This document shows, piece by piece, positions 1 to 10,116 of a DNA stretch of 64,000 nucleotides. A model generated the notes under the pieces. That model did no database searches and had not been told where the DNA came from. It saw only the letters and a list, made by a program, of their open reading frames with translations. This DNA is from Culex pipiens pallens (lineage: Eukaryota; Arthropoda; Insecta; Diptera; Culicidae). The number at the start of each line of letters is the position of its first letter. Position 1 is the stretch's first letter. Location: contig NC_068939.1 of the NCBI RefSeq assembly GCF_016801865.2, positions 3,858,382 to 3,922,381 of the forward strand, given 5' to 3'. A program made the translations under genes and the position numbers.

Positions 1-2152
1 TATTCTGTCCCCTTCTGAAACGTTCCAAATACGTTCTTATCTGATTTTTCTAAGTGATAACTTTGGCAGATCGATTTTTTGCAATTTTGTCATGGGATAG
101 GGGAAATACACCATTTCTCGACGCATTTCTATTTTCGGCCTATCAGCACTTAGACCAGGCCTGCCCAACGTCCGGCCCGCGGGCCGGATCCGGCCCGTGA
201 AGCCATTTCATCCGGCCCGCGATGGCTTTTCAATATAGTTCTATGACCGGCCCTTAAGGCTGTTCATGAAATATTTAATAAATTAATTGATTGTCTGAAT
301 TAATAAAAAGTAAGCTTGGAACCAAATTTTAACATAACATAACAATATTCTTCATGTTTGAATTTAATTTTTCTAATTTCTATATTGATATTTTTGAACT
401 GAAAATTGTGCAAGAAAACAAAATTATCCATTTCGTAAAATTTTGAAATTCATGAAAATTTTTTTTGGATTGTTGTCTAAAAATGTACAAAATGACTCGA
501 AATTTAATTTCTTTTCAGTTTTAACTGTGTTTTCTTCACATCGATCACATCGTTTTTTTTCTATTCTATCGCTGCAAATATTTTTAAAAATATTAAAAAT
601 ATTAAATGAGTTAAGAAATTAGGGAGTAAAAAATATTTTTCCATAAAATTAGAATTTTGAAGAACAACGTTTTTTTCATTTTAAAATATTTTTTCAAAGT
701 ATTTGAATAAAGGTGTACTACAAGGTTTTTTTTGTAAAAGATATTCGAATCCAATTTCGTTTGAATAAATTTTATCGTGTCTCATTGATTTTTTTTAATA
801 CTGTAGTGTTGAGGAAATTAAACTTGAAAAAATTGCAACGACCAATGAAATTTTAATGTTTTTTTTTTAGTTATATCGAGGTATTTAATTGCAATCGTCA
901 AAAACAATAACTATACAATTTTAAACCAACAAAAATTAAAATATGTCAGATTAACACATTTTTGAAAGTTATCTTTGTGTTTTATTATTAAAATTTATCA
1001 AAAGTTAGATCCGGCCCGCCACTGCTTCAGAAAAATCAGATATGGCCCGAAGGCCAAAAGGTTGGGCACCCCTGACTTAGACCTTAAATTACAGCTTTCA
1101 TGTTTTTGAATGTTTCAAAGAAATCAGCTGAAATAAAAGTTAGCAAGCAACTCTTCGAAACACTGCAAAAGTGATAAGAATTGGTCGAAAAGCTGAAAAT
1201 GAATATAATTCCCCTACTTAAGGTTGAATCAACCAGAAGGTGGATTATGTTAACAAAAAAATAAGTATTTGAGTGTGATCGTGGTTGTGAAATTCTGTGC
1301 AACAGTGTTATCAAAACTGCTAGAAATCGATTGAGAAAAAAACGAGTTTTGAAAGTTCATTTTGTTGTTTGGATCTGGGATGGTTTCGATGTTTTTCTGT
1401 GCTTTTCGTATATTGTGTCGCAAGCAGGTATGGTTAATGGGTTATACATTTAGCTGCTTCGGTTGAAAGTTTCATTGCGAACATTTCGAGTGTTGGTTGT
1501 ATTTTAAGTGTTAAGTGCATCTAGCTGTTCATCCTAGCTCTCCTCCTTCACACAATTGAGGTTGTCTGACTCAGCAGCTCTGCCGCGAAAGAAAGACTCT
1601 CCTCCTTCTCCGGTCGGTCTTCGTGGCTAATAACTTTTACACCAAGTCGAGCCGCCCACCCGATGATGACGGCGATGTAAATAGACTTCTTCCCAATGTA
1701 CACCTCCTATCTTCCGCGGTGGATAGAGAAAAAAAAAGCAGTGTCTCACTACAATGTTGTAAATGATGCTTCCTTTTGTACCTAGCTGTCGTGTGCCCCC
1801 CCAAAACGCCCTTTCCCCTCTTTTGTCTCCGCCCTCACTCAACAATTTTCCTATTGCGCGCATTGATCGTCATCATAATCATCACGAGCCTCCCTCAATC
1901 ACACAACCCCCACCCACCCACATCGTCGTCATTCACGTTGGTTGGGTGTCCTTTCTGTCACACTCGTTCTCACTCTCTCTCTCTATTTCCCTCTCTTTCT
2001 CTTTGTGTCAATGGTTGATGGTCGTTGACGTCGCCTTCGCGTTGTCGTGTGTCCTTTAGCGTGCGCGCCCCAACTTATCAAGCCATTAATTAAATTTTCC
2101 CTTCTTTCCTTCTTCTTTTTTTTCTTGTGTTTTCTCTTTTTTCTTTTTGCAG
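1..2152 (+). other. Syx1A intron upstream of the first alternative last exon
   Basis: No coding exon is recognisable here. Because the exon at 2153 starts directly after a 3' splice site in phase 0, this stretch should be the end of a Syx1A intron whose upstream exons are outside the window. It holds a hAT element (156-1074), AT-rich sequence, and from about 1500 to 2050 a more GC-balanced pyrimidine-rich segment with a short CT microsatellite near 1973. The long uninterrupted pyrimidine run at about 2095-2150 ends in TTTTTGCAG and is the strongest-looking acceptor of the three alternative exons. Confidence 0.6.
156..1074. mobile_element. Non-autonomous hAT-type DNA transposon
   Basis: The element starts CAGGCCTGCCCAAC and ends, as reverse complement, CAGGGGTGCCCAAC. 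It is flanked on both sides by the 8-bp duplication ACTTAGAC (148-155 and 1075-1082). The CAGGG-type terminus plus an 8-bp duplication is the hAT signature. The subterminal regions are GC-rich with repeated CCGGCCCG motifs and the interior is AT-rich without an open frame, so it encodes no transposase and would depend on one supplied in trans. Confidence 0.88.
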
Positions 2153-2230
2153 AAAAAAATCTTTATCATCGTGTGCGTTGCGATAACGCTCGTCATTTTG
2201 ATAGTCTTGCTTGCAGTTTACTTGTCCTAA
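2153..2230 (+). CDS. Syntaxin-1A alternative terminal exon A (membrane anchor)
   Basis: This is an alternative last coding exon of syntaxin-1A, the plasma-membrane Q-SNARE that pairs with SNAP-25 and synaptobrevin in vesicle fusion. It begins straight after TTTTTGCAG in phase 0 and encodes 25 residues before TAA: KKIFIIVC at the start, LAVYLS at the end, with an uninterrupted hydrophobic stretch between. It aligns position by position with the exons at 9056 and 13017: two lysines after the splice junction, then Ile, with a Cys at residue 8. It is the most Val/Leu/Ile-rich of the three and lacks the small-residue Ala-Ala-Ser patch of the neuronal tail. Assignment rests on this alignment and on exon B's similarity to insect Syx1A; the SNARE-motif exons are not in the window. 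What it changes (targeting, raft preference, tissue) is not visible. Confidence 0.82.
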   Translation, partial: KKIFIIVCVAITLVILIVLLAVYLS

Positions 2231-3060
2231 GAATGAGGCAAATAGCTGGGGAAAAAAAAGAATGCCGCCACTCACAACTATACTATATCTTTAGTATAAG
2301 CAAACTAAATATTAGAGCCTACCAATCCTGGCAAAAAAGTTTGGTTTAGTTTTTTTTTCCTTTCTGTTTAGTTTGTATCCCAACAGTTGGAGCAGGAAAA
2401 TGTTGGAGCTATGCGCACAAGTTACTTTTCCTTTCAATATTCTCTTCCTCGTTGATGTTGTTTACCTATAATGTAGTAGCCAAGTTCTTGGAGAAGAAGC
2501 CCGTGGGGGGAAAATGTCCAGTTGAGGGGGAAATTCGGAATGCAATGGAACAAAATAGGGACGCTTATAATGATATCAAAGTTAATTAGAACAATACTAC
2601 ACTATCATCAAAATTATCGTAACTGTTAGAGGAAATAACTATTTATAAGGGACAAGTTTCACTCGTTTCGATCCTAGTGCTGTTTTTAGTTGTAAATATT
2701 CAGGGGTTCTTCAAAGCCGAAGAACAGCAGGATTTTATTTAAGCATCACAACAAAGCCAAATCCGTTTTAAATCATTGAGGAATGTGAAGCTAACATTCC
2801 TCACCCTAGTCAGCCGAACCAGTAGTTAGACCAGAGTAAACAAGTGAGCTAGAGATCTTGAGTGTATGTTCAAGAAACCACCAGTTCGATCCTGTTTACG
2901 ACCCTCAAATCATCGTATGTATGTGTGACCATTGTTACCAACTCGGCGTGTTGATTACAGTTTAAACAAGCATATTATAGGTGTTCCTTAAGAAATAAGT
3001 ATTACTTGATGTACTAACTGTATAAAGTGGGATAAATAATTTGGTATCGATTAAAAGTTT
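2231..3060 (+). other. Candidate 3' UTR of Syx1A isoform A
   Basis: This sequence follows the stop codon of exon A. I saw no AATAAA in it. The variant signal ATTAAA occurs at 3050-3055 and is followed by T-rich sequence, which would suit cleavage just downstream. The boundary is a guess; an unseen donor could instead splice this exon onward. Confidence 0.35.
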
Positions 3061-4292
3061 TTATTTATTCAAACCCATCTCAAAAGCTCTCTTGTGTTGT
3101 TCCGTTCAACCATTCCCACCAAATGCAGCCTCTCATCCGTCGTCCTCTTATCTTTTCCCACATTCATCGAGCACAAATAACTGATTAGTGGCGGAACGTG
3201 GTTTCCCACACAATTGACGCGCTAGGAAAACCGCACCTTGGTCATATCACGTCCTCGTCGTCGTCGTCGTTGTCTTATCGCCAGCGCTGCCAGCCAGGCA
3301 TTTGGTCCTTTCCCGTGTCCTTTTATGGTACGCCGGGCATGATTGGTGGTCGCGTGTGTGTCGCATCTCTTGTCTTTTGGTGTCCGCTTCGGTGGCGCTG
3401 CAGCGCACTGTCGGCGTCCCTTTTCCGGTGGTGCCCGTTGGAAGTTTTTCCTCCACTCGTGGTTGGTCGTATAGTCGAATTCTGTGAAACTAGCTGGATA
3501 ATTTAAATTATGAAATATTCTTTCCGTCTTTGTACAAAAATGTAAATTTACTATCCAAGAAACAACTCAACTTAAAGAGTTGAAAAAGTTAAAGTTTAAA
3601 GAGTTGAAAAAAAAACATTTTTTTATTATCTTATTGAGCAATTCCATGTCAAATAGGGAATCGGTTGTACCGGACCCTCTCCGATTCCAATGAAACTTTG
3701 TAGACATGTTATCCTAGGCTTATATAAGTCATTTTTGTGTATATGGAGTTTCACTCGATAAAGACATTTGAGAAGGGCGTTAGTGTTTTAAATATTTTTG
3801 TATTTCGTGATTTAAATATTTCTGTATCTCGAAGCCGTTGCATCGTATCAAAAAGTGGTCAAAGACAAACTTGTAGGATTGGACGGGCTTTCTGAAAAAA
3901 ATACACTGAAAGAAAAAAACACGCCACTTCTATGAGATTTTTTGATTTTTAAGTTTAAAAGTCAAACTTCAAGGTGAGCCCACGATTTTTTTTCGTTCAA
4001 AATTTTTGTGAAAATAGCCTAAGATGTTCCAAAAAGGCTCACGAGAAATGCAGGATGGAGCAACTCACATAAAAAAATACAAAAATCATTTACTGAAACT
4101 GTTTTTTTTAAGTGCTCTAAACATCAAAATTTTCAAAAACCGAACACGGGAATCGATTCTCCAGACAATTTTACATAAAAGTCTCCATATGGACCACTGT
4201 CCTAAGTCCAATCCTTGTGAAGTTACACCGGTTTTAAAAATAAAAATGTTGAAAAGATGGTTTTTTGATGGTTTTTGACAATTTCTATATGA
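3061..4292. other. Syx1A intron, no gene seen
   Basis: From 3080 to 3490 the sequence is GC-balanced with a CGT microsatellite near 3251-3275. From 3640 on it is AT-rich repeat-like sequence leading into the foldback element. Open frames here are short, in low-complexity sequence, and match nothing I recognise. Confidence 0.5.
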
Positions 4293-6058
4293 GAGCAGTT
4301 CTCTCAGATTTTGGTCATTCGATTTTTTTTTGTATTTTTTAATCCGGCTGAAATTTTTTTGGTGCCTTCGGTATTCCCAAAGAAGCCATTTTGCATCATT
4401 AGTTTGTCCATATAATTTTCCATACAAACTTGGCAGCTGTCCATACAAAAATGATGTATGAAAATTCAAAAATCTGTATCTTTTGAAGGAATTTTTTGAT
4501 CGATTTGGTGTCTTCGGCATAGTTGTAGGTATGGATACGGACTACACTGGAAAAAAATGATACACGGTAAAAAAAAAATTTGGTGATTTTTTATTTAACT
4601 TTTTATCACTAAAACTTGATTTGCAAAAAAACACTATTTTTGATTTTTTTTATTTTTTGATATGTTTCAGAGGGCATAAAAATGCCAACTTTTCAGAAAT
4701 TTCCAGGTTGTGCAAAAAATCTTTGAGCGAGTTATGAATTTTTGAATCAATACTGATTTTTTCAAAAAATCGAAATGTTGGTCGCAATAATTTCTCAACT
4801 TAATTTTTCGATGTAAAATCAAATTTTTAATCAAAAAGTACTTTAGTGAAATTATGATAAAGTGCACCGTTTTCAAGTTAAATCCATATTTAGGTAACTT
4901 TTTTGAAAATAGTCGCAGTTTTTCATTTTTTTTTAATTGGTGCACATGTTTGTCCACCTCTAAAAATTTTTTTTTGAAAAGCTGAGAAAATTCTCTATTT
5001 ATTGCTTTTTTGAACTTTGTTGATACGACCCTTAGTTGCTGAGATATTGCAATGCAAAGGCTTAAAAACAGGAAAATTGATGTTTTCCAAGTCTTACCCA
5101 AACAACCCACAATTTTTTAATGTCGATATCGATAGCAACTAATGGTCCGATTTTCAATGTTAAAATATGAAACATTCGTGAAATTTTCCAATCTTTTCGA
5201 AAAAAATATTTTCAGAATTTTCAAGTCTAGAATAACATTTAAAAAGGGCCAAACATTCAATATTACGCCCTTTTAAATTGAAAAATTATTGCGACCAATA
5301 TTTCGATTTTTTGAAAAAATCAGTATTGATTCAAAAATTCATAACTCGTTCAAAGATTTTTTGCACAACCTGGAAATTTCTGAAAAGTTGGAATTTTATG
5401 TCCTCTAAAACATATCAAAAATTAAAAAAAATCAAAAATGGTGTTTTTTTGCAAATCAAGTTTCAGTGATAAAAAGTTAAATAAAAAATCACCAAATTTT
5501 TTTTACCGTGTATCATTTTTTTCCAGTGTAGTCCGTATCCATACTTACAACTTTGCCGAAGACACCAAATCAATCAAAAAATTCCTTCAAAAGATACAGA
5601 TTTTTGAATTTTCACATATCATTTTTGTTTGGACAGCTGCCAAATTTGTATGGAAAATTATATGGACAAACAAGCCCTACCCGACAAACTTCGTTTTGCC
5701 TTTTTTCGTTTGTTGAGGTTTTTTTGTTTTTTTGCCTCCTGTGATCAAAATATGATTTTACGTAACTTTCTCCATACAATTTGCCGATGCTCCGAAATCG
5801 GTTCCAGAGTGGCCAAAGTGTCAAATAGTAAGCGTAAGAACCTTCCTTGGGCTTATACGAACCCAACGCAACAAAGAGCACCTCGATCCGACGCTCCGTA
5901 TTGAACTGATTCGCGTTCGAACAAAACCTACGAATATAGACAAATGATGCAAAATGGCTTCTTTGGGCATACCGAAGGCACCAAAAAAGTTTCAGCCGGA
6001 TTAAAAAATACAAAAATTAAAATTGAAGAAAAAAGACCGATTTCGTAGAGAATTGCTC
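4293..6058. mobile_element. Foldback element, copy 1 (asymmetric palindrome)
   Basis: The outer parts are inverted repeats. The left arm, from about 4293, contains AAGAAGCCATTTTGCATCAT, and its reverse complement occurs near 5945-5965. The block at 4716-4790 is mirrored at 5283-5355. The ends resemble GAGCAATTCTCTAC, as in the second family member at 44614-46545. About 480 bp in the middle has no mirrored partner: the left arm keeps the inner part that the second copy has in both arms, so the right arm here probably lost it. No transposase frame. Confidence 0.75.
5671..5938. mobile_element. 268-bp insertion in the foldback right arm
   Basis: The mirrored arm reads continuously through GACAAACTAATGATGC. 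Here the arm is interrupted after GACAAAC and resumes at GACAAATGATGC. GACAAA at 5665-5670 and 5939-5944 looks like a 6-bp target duplication. Terminal repeats are not obvious and the family is unidentified. Confidence 0.55.
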
Positions 6059-7303
6059 ATGTTTGAAAAGCTGAGAAATTTTCTTACAATTTTATCTCTG
6101 AGACTTCGAAAAGAAGACAATTCGTTTCTAAGATAGAGCCTCACAAAGAAATCTAATCGATGAAAATGAGTTTTACACTAAACGTTGAACAACATTGAAA
6201 ATCGAACCAATAATTTTCAAAATATCGTCAGTTAACAAAACAGGCTAATTAGGTGACACTTCGAAAAACTCATTTTCATCGATTCAAAGTCTCAGAAAGA
6301 AAATTGTAGGATATTTTCTTAGTTTTTCAACAATATTTCTTCGGAGGGGTGATTATCGTATCGTATCGTGAAGTATCGTATTAAAACATGTTAAAATTTC
6401 CTAAAATTATAACCTAAAAATGAGTCTAACTCCAAAACGCTTTACCAAAAATTTTAAATTTATTTGAATAGCTCTTATTTTTTTTTTATTTTGTTGTCTT
6501 CCATATGTTACAAAAATTAATTTTAACTTTGGCTTTAAAAATGCAAAAGGACATAAGTCCCATATAAAACACATAAAAATTTCGAATATTTATAAATGCT
6601 TTTTTTTTGGGAATCCAACATTTAGTGAAAAAAAGTTAAATAAAGGAACCGGTATTTTTTTTAGAGTGTAACTTTTTTTTCCTGAATAGTCCTTATTAAA
6701 ATCTAACTTAGTTGACCAGACTGCTGGTTACTTTCTATCACTTATGAAGTTTCTTCATGATATTTTGCGATTTGAGCAAGCTACATTGCCCATGTTTGCA
6801 TAAATGTCTCATATACAAAAGTTACAGTACTTTCCGGTTTCGAAGACAAAGTGTAGCTTATCGTTTTTTTAAGTACCTACTTAATATGTAAAACGAGAAA
6901 TTTTAATTTAAAGTAAACATTTAGTGGAACACTTACGTTAGACCGTCGATTGTTTAAGTGTGGTACTTCCTGCCAAATCATTCATGTATAAGGTGATGAA
7001 ATATTTAATAGTCTACAGTCTCCTAAAGTTATCTAATGTTTAAAAAATAATTATTCATACGTTTTTCAATTTAAATTTAAGCAAGATATTGATCTAATGA
7101 GTAACTCTAATACCTTTCAACTTCTCTTGATTTTTCCAGTGTGCAAAAAAAAGAGAGAGAGAAAAACTCGACAAACTTATTATTTTTCTAATATGTTGAT
7201 TTCATTATAAATTGTATTTGATCTACAAAAATACTTTAATAAAAAGTTCAGCATTACTACGACAGTTTCCACGAATTTTCATCAGATATAACACAAACCA
7301 TTG
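6059..7303. other. Syx1A intron, AT-rich, no gene seen
   Basis: Low-complexity AT-rich sequence. The 6170-6300 part contains a related inverted pair (ATCGATGAAAATGAGTTTT near 6157-6176 and its complement near 6267-6285), probably debris of another foldback-like repeat. Confidence 0.45.
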
Positions 7304-7548
7304 GCCCGTGTGGATCAATCGGACCGCGCACTGGCTCACAATCCAGAGGTTGCTGGTTCGAATCCCGCGGCGGGCGCTCTAAAATTCTTTGTGTAAATAT
7401 GGGTATTCGGCGCCGTCGCTCCGTGCCATACTCTAGTACACTTAGGAGCCCAGGGCGGCGAAGTCCTTGTAGTTAAAAAGGAAGACACTAGTGGTTGGTA
7501 CTAGCAATGGTGGCCGACAGCTATAAAGTCAACTTCGTTTTTTTTTTT
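7304..7548 (+). mobile_element. tRNA-derived SINE
   Basis: The head carries a pol III A-box-like TGGATCAATCGG and a perfect B box GGTTCGAATCC. The ends of the tRNA-like part can pair (GCCCG with CGGGC), and the anticodon-like loop contains CAC. A non-tRNA body follows and the element ends in a T-rich tail. ATTGGCC flanks both ends (7300-7306 and 7549-7555), a likely short duplication that overlaps the element edge by microhomology. Confidence 0.8.
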
Positions 7549-7555
7549 ATTGGCC

Positions 7556-9055
7556 AATCCCCGCTAGATTTTTCAAGTGATTCCAGAGCCTGAAATGAGA
7601 TATCGATAAGAAGCAGCAGCAGGACGATGATGACTAAACGCGCGCCTGGCAGTGACGACGACGACGATGGCACTCTGGGCTCGAGTCTGGTGTCTTGCGT
7701 GGGTGCGCGTGCTTTTCTCCGGTCGGTTCTTCGTCCTCGAAGGATTCCTCCGCGGCGGTCCTCCTCCTCCTACCACCTTCCCAACACACAATGCATTGTG
7801 TTGTCACCGTCGTCGTGGTGTGTCACGTGGCTGGGCGTGGGTGTCGTCGTCTTCCTCTTCCTCTCTATCCTTTGTCCGCTCTGTGTGGGACAATCATCTG
7901 TTCCGTGGGCGTGGGTGCGGGTGCGGGTGCCCCAGCAGTAGTAGCGAAATTACATTTTAAACTGGTCTCTAATCGATACCGAACGAGGCTTATCTTCCTA
8001 TAGTGGTTTTCCGCCGACGACGCCAACGCGCGTCTTGCTCTCGTCTGAATTGATGCTGCGATCGATTGTGAATTTTCCAGGAATGATTTTCCACGTTCGG
8101 GGGAAGAAGGGAAAAGTTTTCTGCAGAATGTTTAAGGATTTGCGTGGAGATGAATGCTTGAGGTTGTGCGCTAAATTATGGGAATTGTATGATGCCCTGC
8201 GCAGCATGAGTAGTTTGAGATAGTTTATACCAGTTTAGCATGTAAACAATTATTTGATAATCTTTAGATTTAGAACTACCTACTACACTAAATGAGAAGT
8301 GGACTGGGAAAGTTGAGAATTTGACTTGATTGTTTCACCTGCAAAATTATGTCGTCAAGTCTGATTTTAAACTTCAGCCACTTTTTGTTTAAGTAGTTTT
8401 GCATGAGCTCAACGCAGTTGTTTAAAATTCTCCCGCTTATTGGCACTCATTCATCATACTCATATAAACTGTTAAACACAAGATAAACCTCGAATCAAAC
8501 AGTACCACTCACCAAAAAACACTGGCAAAAAATTATTCAACATCCAAATTTAGACCAGCTTCGTATACATTCTCTTTGAAAAAGATTGTATTGAAAATTT
8601 AGGATCAGGTTGACTTGTCTCGACTCCCATTTTAACAGGGCACGCGTTCTATTCTCGTTCAATACCAATTCACAGACTTTCAAACTTTTGCATGAGTTTG
8701 TTTTATCTGTTTTTAGTTGTCCTATTAATCCGATTACCTTGTGTTTGATTTCAAGAACTCTGTTTTCTAACTAAACTAATGCACGTTTCGATTATTTTTG
8801 ATCAACTCTCTCTTGTTCTAACATTAATTGTGTTACTAGTTCTAGTACAGGAATCTAGTACAATTAACTTTTGTTTCTTCTCCTTACATTAGTATTTACT
8901 AACTATTCTTTATCGTATTTTGACTAATGCCCGACACGTTTTTTGTGTTTTTCGTTTGTTCTTTTATCCTCCAATTTATTACTTTTTCGTTTGATTCTCT
9001 GTCTCACTCTTCAACGTGCGTTTCTTTCCCCTTTTTCTCGTTGCACACCCTGCAG
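7556..9055. other. Syx1A intron before alternative exon B
   Basis: From 7600 to 8050 the sequence is rich in CGT/GAC triplets and GTGGGTGC repeats, giving several overlapping chance frames. From 8230 to 9050 it is low-repeat sequence. The 3' end has pyrimidine tracts broken by purines before CACCCTGCAG. No independent gene is recognisable. Confidence 0.5.
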
Positions 9056-9133
9056 AAGAAGATCATGATCCTGCTCTGTCTTACTGTTCTGGGTCTCATT
9101 GCGGCCTCATACGTCAGTAGCTACTTTATGTAA
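9056..9133 (+). CDS. Syntaxin-1A alternative terminal exon B (canonical neuronal anchor)
   Basis: This is the C-terminal exon of syntaxin-1A in the classical insect form. It follows CACCCTGCAG, is read in phase 0, and encodes 25 residues then TAA: KKIMILLCLTVLG, then an Ala-Ala-Ser patch, ending SSYFM. From memory this is nearly identical to the membrane anchor of Drosophila Syx1A, which is the basis for naming the gene. The tail inserts the SNARE into the presynaptic plasma membrane; the upstream SNARE helix and Habc domain are encoded outside the window. The Cys at residue 8 is conserved in all three alternative exons and sits near the cytoplasmic face, where juxtamembrane cysteines of SNAREs can be palmitoylated (family knowledge, not shown here). 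A purine-rich GAAGAAG run follows the stop and could act as a splicing enhancer (inference). Confidence 0.93.
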   Translation, partial: KKIMILLCLTVLGLIAASYVSSYFM

Positions 9134-10116
9134 GAAGAATAAGAAGAAACCCAAGACGAAGAAGAAGAAGAAGAAGGTGTGCACCACCAGCAGTAACATC
9201 ACATCACAAAACAGCTACTACTACTACGACCTGATCAGATCCGGGAGGGGAAACACGTTTATTAGACGAAGCTGAAGAAAATTAGCACAAACTACAGAGC
9301 GAATCTGTAGTAGAAAACACCACCATTAACCATTTATCAGACAAATACCAACAACAACAACAACAAATCAAATACTACTACTTATAGAGATACAATTACC
9401 GTCACAGAGCAGAAGCAGTTGAAAGCGACAAAGACATCAAAAGGAAAAAAAAAACGATCCTTACCCCTTAATTTGAGCAAATCATCTCGGTTACGAACGC
9501 GGGTTTCTTTCTCAACCTCAACCTTCCACGTCCCAGAGCGTTAGACATTTTGCATTACAATCGGTTCCATCTGTGCTACCAGTGAGACTAATTTCCGGCA
9601 CTTCCAAACAACACAAACTCCGACAAGTTTACATCAGTTGAGAAATAATCAAAAAGTGATGTCTGTGATGGAGAAACACGCTCGTGCGAGAAACAATAGA
9701 AAGAGCGTTCCATTTTGTCCCCCCGTTCCCGTCCGTGTCAAGTCAAAATCACACGTGCACCACGCAACAGACAGACAACAGAAGCAACAGTAACAACCAA
9801 GTGCAACCAATCACCACCTTCACCACCATCACCACGTGGTCTTTGCACGTGATCAAACAAAAACCCAACCCCACAATCTGTGTGTCTCTGTCTCGTCCAG
9901 CAACTACAAATCAGTAACGAACAAAACTACAACAACAACATCAACAAAACCATAAGTCAGCAACTTAAAACTAGCGCCACGTCCTGTAAAAGTAATAAAA
10001 ACAAAACAAAAAAAATCACCACCAAAACACTCACGTAACAAACAAAAAAAGCAAGTGTATGCCAGAGTACTAAGTAGCAAATCCCTCTTTGAGCAAAAAC
10101 CGTGTAAATTTATCAG
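9134..10116 (+). other. Candidate 3' UTR of Syx1A isoform B
   Basis: The sequence becomes strongly A/C-rich with CAA repeats and little T, unlike the intronic DNA around it but like the long exon at 17469. A possible donor, ATCAG|GTACAT, lies at 10117, so isoform B might also splice to the shared distal UTR. No convincing AATAAA was seen near its end, which fits onward splicing. Confidence 0.45.

Noticed and set aside
4086..6013. Several 60-147-codon frames with similar peptides
   Set aside because: All lie in foldback arms; the similarity reflects inverted repeats, not a gene family.
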